DNA of 64,000 nucleotides from Pseudomonas sp. UBA6562 (GCF_002434265.1 NZ_DJJS01000003.1:124001-188000), one strand, 5' to 3'. Shown: positions 43,657 to 52,779, counted from the first letter of the stretch. Made by a program: numbers and translations. The notes: generated from the letters alone by a model not told the origin.

Positions 43657-44841
43657 TCACGAATCGGGGCTGTCGATGATCAGGTGCGCAGTAGCCTGGG
43701 TATCGCTCGCCAGCGGCGCGCTCTGCCCGACCCACTCGCCCTGCGTGGGCTGCCCGCTACGGGAGATGCGGGCAACCAGTTTGACTTGGCCGGCTGCGGA
43801 CAGTTTCATCGACGCCAGCATGGCATCGGCATCGGTCAGCTCCACCTCGGTGGGCAACTGCGCCACGGTCAGGCGCTTGGCCGCCAAAGGCGCGCCAGGG
43901 CCGCTGGCGGCGCGGACGAAGACGAACACCGTGTCGTCGGTACGCACCTTGTCCTTGAGCGCTGCGGCCAATTCCACACGCACTTTCAAACGCGCCTGCG
44001 TAGCCGGCGTACCGCCTGCGGCGCGCAGTTTATCGGCCGCGCGGTCGATGCCGCCTTGCAGCGCCGCCCGTGAGCTGTCTTCGGCCGGCAGTTGCGCCAG
44101 GAGCCGCTGCCAGTAACCGATCGCCTCCTGATAACGCTGCCCTTCGAACGCGGCGATGCCCAGCAAGCCCAGACTGGTCACTTCGTTGGGGTCGCCTTGC
44201 AAGGCTTCGGCGGTGAGCGCCTGAATCTGCGCCGTCCACTGTTTGTCGTTGGCGAAGTACAACGCCTGCGCCCATTGCCCGAGCACATCCGGCTGGCGCC
44301 CGGCCAGGGCCACGGCGCGCGCGTACACGGCGGCTGCCTCGGCCGGCCGCTGCTCGGCCATGTAGGCACGACCGAGGAAATACAGACTTTCGGCCGAGTC
44401 GGGCTGCGCTTGGACCGCGCGTTCCAGGCGCGAGGTCATCTCGGCCAGGGAAGCAGGCGGCTGGGCGAATTCCTGGGTCAGGCGAATCTGCTCGACGGCG
44501 CCGAAATGCAGGTACAGCCCTATGGCCGTCAGCGGCAACGCTATTGCCAGGGCCACCGGCAAGGCGACGCCCAGCTTGCGTCGCGCGCCCGGCTCGGCCG
44601 ACTCGGTATCGGCCAGCAGTTCGCGGGCGGCTTCGGCACGGCCGCGCTGCAACTGCTCGGCGTCGAGCAAGCCCGCCTCGGCCTGGCCGGTCAGCTCGGC
44701 GACGCGTTCCTGGTAGAGCGCGACATTGAGCGCGGTGCGGTCCTCTTCCTGTTGCTGGCGGTGGCCGCGCAGGATCGGAATCAGCAGAAAGCCGAGCGCC
44801 GCTACCAGCAGCAGCCCGGCGCCAAGCCAGAGTTCAGTCAT
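43657..44841 (-). CDS. ccmI: Cytochrome c maturation protein CcmI
   Basis: A 394-residue inner-membrane apocytochrome c chaperone. Membrane helix at 5-22 (WLGAGLLLVAALGFLLIPI), a cytoplasmic segment, a second helix (about 93-112), then TPR repeats (about 150-260: ESLYFLGRAYMAEQRPAEAAAVYARAVAL) and a C-terminal periplasmic domain. It presents apocytochrome to the CcmFH heme lyase. Overlaps ccmH by 8 nt. Length is typical of Pseudomonas CcmI. Confidence 0.9.
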   Translation of the reverse strand: MTELWLGAGLLLVAALGFLLIPILRGHRQQQEEDRTALNVALYQERVAELTGQAEAGLLDAEQLQRGRAEAARELLADTESAEPGARRKLGVALPVALAIALPLTAIGLYLHFGAVEQIRLTQEFAQPPASLAEMTSRLERAVQAQPDSAESLYFLGRAYMAEQRPAEAAAVYARAVALAGRQPDVLGQWAQALYFANDKQWTAQIQALTAEALQGDPNEVTSLGLLGIAAFEGQRYQEAIGYWQRLLAQLPAEDSSRAALQGGIDRAADKLRAAGGTPATQARLKVRVELAAALKDKVRTDDTVFVFVRAASGPGAPLAAKRLTVAQLPTEVELTDADAMLASMKLSAAGQVKLVARISRSGQPTQGEWVGQSAPLASDTQATAHLIIDSPDS

Positions 44842-45310
44842 GGGAAGGGTCTTGTTTCAACAGTGTGGCCAGCCGCTCGCGCTCGCTGGGTGAAAGTTCG
44901 GCAGCGTTGTCCTCAGGGCTGGCACGGCGGCGCCGTACGATCAGCGCCAATACGCCCAGACCGCCCACCAGCAATACGCCGGGGCCGAACCACAGCAACC
45001 AGGTGCGGGCGTTGAGGGCCGGCTTGTAGCGCACGAAATCGCCATAGCGATCGACCATGAAGTCGACGATCTGCCGGTTGCTCCGGCCCTCGCCCAGCAT
45101 GCGGAAGATCTCGCGGCGCAGGTCGGCGGCGATCGGCGCATTGGAGTCGGCGATGTCCTGGTTCTGGCATTTCGGGCAGCGCAGCTCCTTGGTGAGCTGC
45201 TGGTACCGCTCGCGTTCGGCCTGGTCGCGGAACTGATAGGTGTCGATGGCGGCCTGGGCGCCGGCGCTCAGCACCAGCCCAAGCACCAATGCGCTCATCC
45301 AGCGCTTCAT
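44834..45310 (-). CDS. ccmH: Cytochrome c maturation thiol oxidoreductase CcmH
   Basis: A 158-residue membrane-anchored periplasmic protein. Signal peptide (1-21), redox motif C45-P-K-C48 in LRCPKCQNQDIADSNAPIA, and C-terminal membrane helix (about 103-125). It reduces the heme-binding cysteines of apocytochrome, with CcmG. It overlaps ccmG by ATGA and ccmI by 8 nt. Confidence 0.93.
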   Translation of the reverse strand: MKRWMSALVLGLVLSAGAQAAIDTYQFRDQAERERYQQLTKELRCPKCQNQDIADSNAPIAADLRREIFRMLGEGRSNRQIVDFMVDRYGDFVRYKPALNARTWLLWFGPGVLLVGGLGVLALIVRRRRASPEDNAAELSPSERERLATLLKQDPSHD

Positions 45311-45843
45311 GGTGTGGCCCCGTCCAGCAGTTGCTGGTAGCGCGGCGCCAATTGCTCGCGCCAGACGTTGGCGTCCACCACCCCCACATGCTTGTAGCGG
45401 ATGATGCCCTGGGCATCGATCAGGAAGGTTTCCGGCGCGCCATACACGCCAAGGTCCAGGCCCAGGGTGCCTTGGGCGTCGTCGATGTCGAGCTGGTAGG
45501 GGTTATGGAACTCGGCCAGCCATTTCTGCGCGGCGGCGTTGTCGTCCTTGTAGTTGATGCCGTGGATGACCACACCTTGCTCGGCCAACTGGTTCAGGTA
45601 GGGGTGTTCGACCTTGCACGACGGGCACCAGGTGCCCCAGACGTTGACCAACGCCGGACGCCCCCGCAAATCGGCCTCGGTCAAGGTGCGCCCGCCCTGC
45701 ACCGTCTGCAGCGAGAAAGCCGGAAACGCCTTGCCGATCATGGCCGAGGGCAACTCGTCGGGCTTCAGGAACAGCCCTTTGTAGAGAAACACCGCCAGCA
45801 GCAGAAAGGCCGCCAGGGGCAACAGCATCATCCAGCGCTTCAT
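45307..45843 (-). CDS. ccmG: Thiol:disulfide interchange protein CcmG/DsbE
   Basis: A 178-residue membrane-tethered periplasmic thioredoxin. N-terminal anchor (about 5-22), thioredoxin-fold with active site C73-P-S-C76 (NVWGTWCPSCKVEHP), and a VYGAPETFLID cis-Pro motif. It supplies reductant to CcmH and apocytochrome. Overlaps ccmF by ATGA. Confidence 0.93.
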   Translation of the reverse strand: MKRWMMLLPLAAFLLLAVFLYKGLFLKPDELPSAMIGKAFPAFSLQTVQGGRTLTEADLRGRPALVNVWGTWCPSCKVEHPYLNQLAEQGVVIHGINYKDDNAAAQKWLAEFHNPYQLDIDDAQGTLGLDLGVYGAPETFLIDAQGIIRYKHVGVVDANVWREQLAPRYQQLLDGATP

Positions 45844-47828
45844 GCGTTCGCTCCCGCCACACCCAACACGTCGCGCACCCGCGCTTTGACTTTCAACCGG
45901 TAACGTCGGTCCAGCGCCGCCAGCACACCGCCGAGCCCGGTCAACAGGCCACCCAGCCAGATCCAGCGCACGTAGGGCTTAATGTGCACGCGCACGGCCC
46001 AGGCGCCGTTTTCCAAGGGCTCGCCCAGGGCCACGTAGAGGTCACGGGTGAAACCTGCGTCGATGCCGGCTTCGGTCATCATCGAGCGCTGCACGGTGTA
46101 CAGGCGTTTTTCCGGGTGCAGCACCGACACCTCGCGCCCCTCACGGGACACACGCACGGTCCCTTTGTCGGAAATGAAGTTGGGCCCTTCGAAATGTCGT
46201 GCACCTTCAAACAGGAAGCGGTAACCGCCCAGTTCGATGCTCTCGCCCGGCGCCATGCGCAGGTCGCGCTCGGCGCTGTTGTGGCTCGACAGCACCACGC
46301 CCAAGGCGCACACCACCAGCCCCAGGTGCGCGAGCTGCATGCCCCAGTAGCTGCGCCCCAGGCCGCCCAGGCCTTTGAGCAGACCGCGATGACGGGTCTT
46401 GTCGAGCACGTCGCGCAGCCCGGCCAACACCACCCAAGCGGCCAGGGCGAAGGTGGCGAGCACCGGCCAGTCGAAATCCTCCACTAGCCAGCCCGCCAGC
46501 GGCGCGGCCACCACCGTGCCGACCAGCACCGGGGTGAGCATGCTCGCCAGCCAGCGGCCGGGGGTGTCTTTCCAGCGCACCAGCACGCCGATGCCGAGCA
46601 CCAGCATCAGCAGCGCCATCAGCGGCAGGAACAGGGCGTCGAAATACGGTGGGCCTACCGACAGCTTGGCGCCGGTCAGGGCATCGAGGATCAGCGGATA
46701 CAGCGTGCCAAGCAGAATCATCGAAGCGGCCACCACCAGCACCAGGTTGTTGGCCAGCAGCAGGGTTTCCCGCGACCACAGGGCAAAGCCCACCTGGCTC
46801 TTGACCACCGGCGCGCGCCAGGCGAACAAAGCCAGCGAACTGCCGACCACCAGCAGCAGGAAGATCAGGATGAACACCCCGCGCGCCGGGTCGGCGGCGA
46901 AGGCATGTACCGAGGTCAACACCCCGGAACGGACCAGGAACGTCCCCAGCAGGCTCAGCGAGAAGGCGGCGATGGCCATCAGCACGGTCCAGCTCTTGAA
47001 CACGCCGCGCTTTTCCGTCACCGCCAGCGAATGCAGTAGCGCCGTGCCCACCAGCCACGGCATGAAGGAGGCGTTTTCCACCGGGTCCCAGAACCACCAG
47101 CCGCCCCAGCCCAGTTCGTAATAGGCCCACCACGAGCCCAGGGTGATGCCCACGCCCAGGAATGCCCAGGCCACCAGGGTCCAGGGCCGCGACCAGCGCG
47201 CCCAGGCCGCGTCCAGCCGCCCGCCGAGCAGCGCGGCGATGGCGAAGGCGAAGGCCACCGAGAAGCCGACGTAACCCATGTACAGCATCGGCGGATGGAC
47301 GATCAGGCCGATGTCCTGCAACAGCGGGTTGAGGTCGCGGCCGTTGCTCGGCACCTGCGGCAACAAGCGCTGGAACGGGTTGGAGGTGACGATCAGAAAG
47401 CTCAGGAAGCCCACGCTGATCATGCCCATCACCGCTAGCACCCGTGCCAGCATGACCTGCGGCAGGTGCCGCGAGCAGACCGACACGGCAAAGGTCCAGC
47501 CGCCCAGGATCAACGCCCAGAGCAGCAGCGAGCCTTCGTGGGCGCCCCATACGGCGCTGAACTTGTAGTACCAGGGCAAGGCGGTGTTGGAGTTGCTGGC
47601 CACATAGGCGACCGAGAAGTTGTCGGTCATGAAGGCGTGGGTCAGGCAGGCGAAGGCCAGCGCCAGGAAGGCGAACTGCCCCCAGGCGGCCGGACGCGCC
47701 AGGCCCATCCACAGGCGGTCGCCGCGCCAGGCGCCGACCAGCGGCACGCTGGCCTGCACCGCGGCGAAGCAGATCGCCAGGATCATCGCCAACTGGCCCA
47801 GCTCGGGTATCAAGAGGGCCGCGTTCAT
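45840..47828 (-). CDS. ccmF: Heme lyase subunit CcmF
   Basis: A 662-residue polytopic membrane protein (about 15 helices) that attaches heme to apocytochrome c with CcmH. The WWD heme-handling motif is GWGGWWFWDPVENASFMPW (about 223-241); other landmarks are HEGSLLLWALILGGW and VHPPMLYMGYVGFSV. Start 47828 (MNAALLIPELGQLAM) overlaps the ccmE stop; a longer frame open to 48410 is in ccmE/ccmD and not real. Confidence 0.95.
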   Translation of the reverse strand: MNAALLIPELGQLAMILAICFAAVQASVPLVGAWRGDRLWMGLARPAAWGQFAFLALAFACLTHAFMTDNFSVAYVASNSNTALPWYYKFSAVWGAHEGSLLLWALILGGWTFAVSVCSRHLPQVMLARVLAVMGMISVGFLSFLIVTSNPFQRLLPQVPSNGRDLNPLLQDIGLIVHPPMLYMGYVGFSVAFAFAIAALLGGRLDAAWARWSRPWTLVAWAFLGVGITLGSWWAYYELGWGGWWFWDPVENASFMPWLVGTALLHSLAVTEKRGVFKSWTVLMAIAAFSLSLLGTFLVRSGVLTSVHAFAADPARGVFILIFLLLVVGSSLALFAWRAPVVKSQVGFALWSRETLLLANNLVLVVAASMILLGTLYPLILDALTGAKLSVGPPYFDALFLPLMALLMLVLGIGVLVRWKDTPGRWLASMLTPVLVGTVVAAPLAGWLVEDFDWPVLATFALAAWVVLAGLRDVLDKTRHRGLLKGLGGLGRSYWGMQLAHLGLVVCALGVVLSSHNSAERDLRMAPGESIELGGYRFLFEGARHFEGPNFISDKGTVRVSREGREVSVLHPEKRLYTVQRSMMTEAGIDAGFTRDLYVALGEPLENGAWAVRVHIKPYVRWIWLGGLLTGLGGVLAALDRRYRLKVKARVRDVLGVAGANA

Positions 47829-48280
47829 GGGCGGGCCTGCGTGTCGGTGCCGGCCTGGCCGTTTTCCTTGAGCGCCTTGGTCACTTCCGGCGGCATGTAC
47901 TTTTCGTCGTGCTTGGCCAGCACTTCGTCGGCCACCACCACGCCGTCGGCGTTGAGCTTGCCCAGGGCGACGATGCCCTGCCCTTCGCGGAACAGGTCGG
48001 GCAGAATGCCGCGGTAGGTGATCGGCACCGACTTGTTGAAATCGGTGACCACGAAGCGCACGTCGAGCGAATCGCCGGAGCGCTGCACCGAGCCCTGTTC
48101 GACCATGCCGCCGGCGCGGATGCGCGTATCGCGCGGGGCCTCGCCGTTGGCGATCTGGGTCGGGGTGTAGAACAGGTTGATGTTCTGCTGCAGGGCGCTC
48201 AGGGCGAAGCCCACGGCCAGGGCCACGCCGGCCACCAGGGCAAGGATGACGAACAGACGTTTCTTGCGCTGCGGATTCAC
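47825..48280 (-). CDS. ccmE: Heme chaperone CcmE
   Basis: A 151-residue membrane-anchored periplasmic heme chaperone. N-terminal anchor (about 8-29), OB-fold domain, and covalent heme-binding His124 in VLAKHDEKYMPPEV. The start is GTG 48280 (NPQRKKRLFVIL), overlapping ccmD by 4 nt; the in-frame codons upstream belong to ccmD in another frame. Receives heme from CcmABCD and passes it to CcmF. Confidence 0.93.
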   Translation of the reverse strand: MNPQRKKRLFVILALVAGVALAVGFALSALQQNINLFYTPTQIANGEAPRDTRIRAGGMVEQGSVQRSGDSLDVRFVVTDFNKSVPITYRGILPDLFREGQGIVALGKLNADGVVVADEVLAKHDEKYMPPEVTKALKENGQAGTDTQARP

Positions 48281-48453
48281 GAAGTGCTCTCCCGGCGCAG
48301 ACGACGCGCCTCTTCTTGCAGGTAACGCCGCCGGGCGCGCCAGGGCGCGACGACGTTGATGGCCAGCACCAGCAGGCAGATGCCGTAGGCCGACCATACG
48401 TAGAGGCCATGGTGGCCCATGACGATGAACTCGGGGAACGAAGCGAAGCTCAT
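48277..48453 (-). CDS. ccmD: Heme exporter protein CcmD
   Basis: A 58-residue single-helix membrane protein (MSFASFPEFIVMGHHGLYVWSAYG...), with the FxxMGHHGxYVW motif, one helix (about 17-36) and a basic tail. It helps release holo-CcmE from CcmABC. The gene overlaps ccmC and ccmE by 4 nt each. Confidence 0.92.
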   Translation of the reverse strand: MSFASFPEFIVMGHHGLYVWSAYGICLLVLAINVVAPWRARRRYLQEEARRLRRESTS

Positions 48454-49217
48454 CGGTGCGCCTCCCGACTCAGGGCCTTCGAGACTTCGTCCCTGACCCA
48501 GCTGGCCCGCGCTTCGCGCTTGAGCACTTCCAGGCGCATGCGCAGCAGCAGCAGCGCACCGAACAGGCAGTAGAAGCCCAGCGCGGTGAACAGCAGCGGC
48601 AGCCACATTTCCATGGGCATCGCCGGCTTTTCCGTGAGGGTGAAAGTGGCGCCCTGGTGCAGGGTGTTCCACCACTCCACCGAATACTTGATGATCGGGA
48701 TGTTCACCACGCCGACGATGGCCAACACCGCACAGGCCTTGGCCGCGCTGTCACGATTGCCGATCGCCTGGCCCAGCGCGATGAGGCCGAAGTACAGAAA
48801 CAGCAGGATCAGCATCGACGTCAGACGGGCATCCCACACCCACCAGCTGCCCCAGGTCGGCTTGCCCCAGATCGCCCCGGTGACCAGCGCCAGGGCGGTC
48901 ATCCAGGCGCCGATGGGCGCGGCGCATTGCAGCGCGACGTCGGCCAGCTTCATCTTCCAGACCAGCCCCACGGCGCCGGCGACGGCCAGCATCACGTAGC
49001 AGGACTGGGCCAGCATGGCCGCCGGCACGTGGATGTAGATGATGCGGAAGCTGTTGCCCTGCTGGTAGTCCTCGGGCGCGAAGGCCAGGCCCCAGACCAT
49101 GCCGATGCCCAGCAGCAGCGTCGCGGCGATGGCCAGCCAGGGCAGCAGACGGCCGCTGATGGCATAGAACCATTTGGGCGATCCGAGTTTGTGGAACCAC
49201 GTCCAGCTCATTTTCAT
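48450..49217 (-). CDS. ccmC: Heme exporter protein CcmC
   Basis: A 255-residue membrane protein with six helices that loads heme onto CcmE. The WWD motif is GKPTWGSWWVWDARLTSMLILL (about 124-145); conserved His residues occur in IIYIHVPAAML and EWWNTLHQGATF. ATG 49217 or 49211 (MSWTWFHK) are both possible; 49217 keeps MKMSW. Confidence 0.93.
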   Translation of the reverse strand: MKMSWTWFHKLGSPKWFYAISGRLLPWLAIAATLLLGIGMVWGLAFAPEDYQQGNSFRIIYIHVPAAMLAQSCYVMLAVAGAVGLVWKMKLADVALQCAAPIGAWMTALALVTGAIWGKPTWGSWWVWDARLTSMLILLFLYFGLIALGQAIGNRDSAAKACAVLAIVGVVNIPIIKYSVEWWNTLHQGATFTLTEKPAMPMEMWLPLLFTALGFYCLFGALLLLRMRLEVLKREARASWVRDEVSKALSREAHR

Positions 49218-49263
49218 CAGGGTGCATCCAAATGTGTGCCGGGCTTTCCCTGCCCGGTGCTCG

Positions 49264-49932
49264 TTATTCGCCGACGCTGATCTTCAGCCCGGCGGCGATC
49301 GCAAAGGGCGCCAGGGTCACGGTCAGGGCCGCCAGGCTCGCCAGCCACAGCAGCTGGCCGGTGGCGGGCATAGTGTGCAGCGCCGCTTGCAGGGCGCCAC
49401 TGCCCAGGATCAATACCGGTATGTACAGCGGCAGGATCAGCAGGGCCAGCAACAGGCCGCCGCGCTTGAGCCCTACCGTCAAGGCCGCGCCCACCGCGCC
49501 CAGCAGGCTCAACACCGGTGTGCCCAGCAGCAGGGACGCCAGCAGCACCGGCAGGCAGGCGCTGGGCAGGCCGAGCATCAGGGCCAGCAGCGGCGCCAAC
49601 AATACCAGTGCCAGCCCGGAAAAGGTCCAGTGCGCCAGCACCTTGGCCAACACCAGCAGCGGCAAGGGGTGAGGCGACAGCACCCACTGCTCCAGCGAGC
49701 CGTCTTCGAAATCGCTGCGGAACAGGCCGTCGAGCGACAGCAGCACCGCCAGCAGCGCCGCGACCCAGATCAGACCCGGCGACAGCGTCTGCAACTGTTG
49801 CGATTCGGGCCCCATGGCCAGCGGAAACAGGGCCACCACGATGGCAAAGAACACCAAAGGGTTGGCCAGCTCGGCCGGGCGGCGGCACAGCAGGCGCGCT
49901 TCGCGGCGCAGCAACAGGAGGAATACGCTCAT
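49264..49932 (-). CDS. ccmB: Heme exporter protein CcmB
   Basis: A 222-residue six-helix permease subunit of the CcmAB ABC complex (MSVFLLLLRREARLLCRRPAEL start; FRSDFEDGSLEQWVLSP; LLLGTPVLSLLGAVGAALTVGLKRGGLLLALLILPLYIPVLI). It works with CcmA in ATP-dependent release of holo-CcmE. Start 49932 overlaps the ccmA stop by ATGA. Confidence 0.93.
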   Translation of the reverse strand: MSVFLLLLRREARLLCRRPAELANPLVFFAIVVALFPLAMGPESQQLQTLSPGLIWVAALLAVLLSLDGLFRSDFEDGSLEQWVLSPHPLPLLVLAKVLAHWTFSGLALVLLAPLLALMLGLPSACLPVLLASLLLGTPVLSLLGAVGAALTVGLKRGGLLLALLILPLYIPVLILGSGALQAALHTMPATGQLLWLASLAALTVTLAPFAIAAGLKISVGE

Positions 49933-50561
49933 GCCGCGCCCTGCCCCAGGTGCAACTCGCGATAGCCAGGCGGGCGCTCGCGCAGTTCGTGGTGGGTGGT
50001 GAGCACCACGGTGCCGCCCGCCTGGCAATGGGCGGCCAGGTGCCGTTCGAGCTGGACCACGCCGTGTTTGTCGAGCGCGGTGAAGGGCTCGTCGAGAATC
50101 CACAAGGCCGGCCCGGGCAGGTACAACCGAGCCAGGGCGACACGGCGCTGCTGCCCGGCCGACAGCGTATGGCACGGCACGTCTTCGAAACCGCGCAGGC
50201 CGATGGCGGCGAGCGCGCGGTCGATGGCCGCGGCATCGGCAGGCTGGTGCAAGGCGCACAACCAAGCCAGGTTCTCCTGGGCAGTGAGCATGTCCTTGAT
50301 GCCGGCGCTGTGGCCGATCCACAACAGCCCGCCCGCCTGCGCCCGGCGCTGCTCGGCGAGCGGCAGACCACCCAGCGACAGATGCCCGGCACTCGGCTGC
50401 ATCAGCCCGGCGAGCAGGCGCAGCAGGCTGGTCTTGCCGCTGCCGTTGGGGCCGCTGACCTGCAGCAGGTCGCCCGCGCGCAGGTCGAGGTCCAAGCGCT
50501 CGAAAAGCAGGCGCCCGTCGCGTTCGCAGGCAAGGCCGATGGCCTGGAGGTGGAAGGTCAA
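49929..50561 (-). CDS. ccmA: Heme exporter ATP-binding protein CcmA
   Basis: A 210-residue ABC ATPase. Walker A GPNGSGKTS (37-45), signature LSAGQQRRVALARL (about 132-145), Walker B ALWILDEPFTALD (about 150-162). First gene of the ccmABCDEFGHI operon. The start is TTG 50561 with AAGG about 8 nt upstream; no nearer ATG gives the family N-terminus. The promoter should lie in 50562-50760, together with that of the divergent FliK-like gene. Confidence 0.92.
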   Translation of the reverse strand: MTFHLQAIGLACERDGRLLFERLDLDLRAGDLLQVSGPNGSGKTSLLRLLAGLMQPSAGHLSLGGLPLAEQRRAQAGGLLWIGHSAGIKDMLTAQENLAWLCALHQPADAAAIDRALAAIGLRGFEDVPCHTLSAGQQRRVALARLYLPGPALWILDEPFTALDKHGVVQLERHLAAHCQAGGTVVLTTHHELRERPPGYRELHLGQGAA

Positions 50562-50756
50562 GGTGTCGCCTTATGCTGTGGTGTCATCCCAGGAACTGCG
50601 GGCTCGCTCGGGCGCGAAACGCGAACGATGCCCCTGCGCCGCCTCAAGTCGGCAGGGTCGCTGCCGTTACAGTGGCAATGACCCGCACCGGGTGGGTCGC
50701 CGCGCGGCCGGCATTATACATAGACCGCGCCTGTCCCGACGGTCAGGTTCAGCAGG

Positions 50757-50766
50757 TTGTATACAA
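50757..50766. promoter_or_regulatory. Palindrome TTGTATACAA abutting the FliK-like start
   Basis: A perfect 10-bp palindrome that ends 2 nt before ATG 50769, identical to the site at 13142-13151. It also contains a -10-like TATACA. A protein bound here would block the ribosome site or transcription start of the FliK-like gene. No Shine-Dalgarno other than CAGCAGG at 50750-50756 is visible. Confidence 0.4.
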
Positions 50767-50768
50767 TC

Positions 50769-52340
50769 ATGACCGAGATCAATAGTCTTCCCCCGCAAGC
50801 GGCTTCGGCACCGCCCAGCGCCCGACCGGCGACGAGCGGTGAGGTCTTGCGCCTGGCCGATGCCCGGGAAGGCATGGTGCCACCCGGTACCACCGCCCAG
50901 GCCGAAGTGCTCAGCCTGCGTCAGGTGGGCCAGGCATTCCAGATGATGCTGCGCCTGACTTTGGCCAACGGCCAGCAGACCCAGGTGCAGGCCAGCGCCA
51001 GCCAACCCATGCCGCTGGGCAGCCAACTGACGGTCAGCCAACCCCAGGGCAGCCAACTGGCGGTGATGCTGCAATCGGCGGCGAGCAACCCGCAAGCGGC
51101 GCTGACCCGCCTGGACACCCGCGAGACGCCGGTGGGCAGCTTGCTGCAAGGCAAGGTGCTGACAACCCAGGCGCTGCCTGCCGTGGTCGGCCAGGCTGCG
51201 GTCTACCGTTCGTTGGTCAGCCTGCTCAACGGCACTCAGGCCGGCGCCACCTTGACTATCGACAGCCCTCGCCCGCTACCGCTGGGCAGCCTGCTCAGCG
51301 CTCAGGTGATGGGCGACCAGTCGCTGCGTTTCGTGCCCTTGAGCGGGCGCCAGGAGCAGCTGGCCGTCGCCCAGCAGTTGCTGACCCAACAAGGCCGCCA
51401 GGCCGACCTGAGCGGAGTGCTCGGCAGCCTGCAGAGCCTGGCCGACGACCCCGATGCCGGCGCGCAGTTGCGCAGCAGCGCCGAGCGCCTGCTCAACAGC
51501 CTGCCCGATGTGCGTCAACTGAGCGACAGCAAAGGCCTGGCCCAGGCCCTGGCCAACAGCGGCGGGTTTCTCGAAGCCAAGCTCACCGGCGGACAGACGG
51601 CAGCGCTGGCCACCGACCTCAAGGCCAACCTGCTGCGGCTGATGGCGCAAATCAGCCAGGCCAGTGGCGCTCCGCCATTCACACCGCCCACTGGCGCGGC
51701 GCTGGCGCCGCTGCTACCCGGCTTCACCCGTGCCGCCCTTGGCATGCTCGGCAATGCCTCGCCCCGTTCGCAACCCGGCGGTTTCCCGCTCCCATCGCGG
51801 TTGCTGCAAAGCCTGGAAGCCGAAGGCGATCTGGAGCAACTGCTGCGCCTGGCGGCCGGCGCCGTCTCGCGCCTGCAAAGCCATCAACTGAGCAGCCTGC
51901 AACAGACCGGCCTGACCGAAGACGGCACTTTGCAAAGCACCTGGCAGACGGAGATCCCGCTGCGCCACGGTCAGGAATTCGTACCGTTGCAGATCAAACT
52001 GCAGCGCGAGGAGCGCGAAGACGCTGCCGACCCCCAGGCCGACCGCCGAACGGCCAATGGCGAACCGGGCGATCCCTCATGGCGCATCGAGCTGGCCTTC
52101 GACCTGCATCCGCTCGGCCCCCTGCAAGTGCAGGCGCAACTGAGCCAAGGGCGCCTGTCGGGCCAGCTCTGGGCCGAACAGCCGGCCACCGCGCGCCTGC
52201 TCGACAGCCAACTGGGCGCCCTGCGCGAACGCCTGCTCGGTTGCGGTCTGGACGTCGGCGACTTGCACTGCCACGCCGGGACGCCGCCGCAAGGCCCGCG
52301 CACCCGCCTCGAACAACGCTGGGTAGACGAAAACGCATGA
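50769..52340 (+). CDS. FliK-like flagellar hook-length control protein
   Basis: A 523-residue Gln/Leu/Ala-rich protein. The N-terminal two-thirds are low-complexity helical repeats (PLGSQLTVSQPQGSQLAVML). The C-terminal hook-length-control domain (about 420-500) includes WRIELAFDLHPLGPLQVQAQLSQGRLSGQLWAEQPATARLL. In P. putida a FliK-like gene lies next to ccm and is distinct from the main fliK. ATG 50769 is chosen. It is coupled (ATGA) to an FlhB C-terminal-like gene. Whether it sets hook length or serves another secretion role is not known. Confidence 0.78.
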   Translation: MTEINSLPPQAASAPPSARPATSGEVLRLADAREGMVPPGTTAQAEVLSLRQVGQAFQMMLRLTLANGQQTQVQASASQPMPLGSQLTVSQPQGSQLAVMLQSAASNPQAALTRLDTRETPVGSLLQGKVLTTQALPAVVGQAAVYRSLVSLLNGTQAGATLTIDSPRPLPLGSLLSAQVMGDQSLRFVPLSGRQEQLAVAQQLLTQQGRQADLSGVLGSLQSLADDPDAGAQLRSSAERLLNSLPDVRQLSDSKGLAQALANSGGFLEAKLTGGQTAALATDLKANLLRLMAQISQASGAPPFTPPTGAALAPLLPGFTRAALGMLGNASPRSQPGGFPLPSRLLQSLEAEGDLEQLLRLAAGAVSRLQSHQLSSLQQTGLTEDGTLQSTWQTEIPLRHGQEFVPLQIKLQREEREDAADPQADRRTANGEPGDPSWRIELAFDLHPLGPLQVQAQLSQGRLSGQLWAEQPATARLLDSQLGALRERLLGCGLDVGDLHCHAGTPPQGPRTRLEQRWVDENA

Positions 52341-52678
52341 ACCTCCCACCCCGCCAAGCCATCGCCCTGTCCTACGACGGCGAACAGGCGCCGACCCTGA
52401 GCGCCAAAGGCGACGACGAACTGGCCGACGCCATCCTGGCCCTGGCCCGCGAGCACGAAGTGCCGATCTACGAGAACGCCGAACTGGTGCGCCTGCTGGC
52501 GCGCCTGGAGCTGGGCGAGCAGATTCCCGAGGCGCTGTACCTGACCATCGCCGAGATCATCGCCTTCGCCTGGCAACTGCGCGGCAAGGTGCCGGACGAT
52601 TTCGAACCCACGGCCCGCGAGCGCGACGTGACCCCGGACCTGCCGCGTCTGCCGCCGCCCGACCTGTCGCAGCGCTGA
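52337..52678 (+). CDS. FlhB C-terminal-like protein (EscU/YscU/HrcU switch family)
   Basis: A 113-residue protein like the cytoplasmic C-terminal domain of FlhB (RQAIALSYDGEQAPTLSAKGDDELADAILALAREHEVPIYENAELVRLLARLELGEQIPEALYLTIAEIIAFAWQL). It lacks membrane helices and the self-cleaving NPTH motif. Such FlhB-like proteins can partly replace the FlhB C-terminus in E. coli-type systems. It overlaps the FliK-like gene by ATGA, so the pair may act in export substrate switching. Confidence 0.83.
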   Translation: MNLPPRQAIALSYDGEQAPTLSAKGDDELADAILALAREHEVPIYENAELVRLLARLELGEQIPEALYLTIAEIIAFAWQLRGKVPDDFEPTARERDVTPDLPRLPPPDLSQR

Positions 52679-52701
52679 GCCTGGCCTGCTCGCGGCCAGG
52701 C
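52679..52701 (+). terminator. Hairpin after the FlhB-like gene
   Basis: GCCTGGCC (52679-52686) and GGCCAGGC (52694-52701) form a perfect 8-bp stem with a 7-nt loop immediately after the stop. No T-tract. It separates the flagellar pair from the toxin gene. Confidence 0.5.
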
Positions 52702-52779
52702 GCCACGCCAGCATTATCTACCGCGCACACCATGCGCCCATGGCCGAGCCTTCCGGGCCCCTAACCCCGGAGAACCGCC

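Noticed and set aside
50757..50772. Leaderless transcript of the FliK-like gene from the TATACA box
   Set aside because: The predicted start point would fall inside the coding sequence; the palindrome is better read as an operator.
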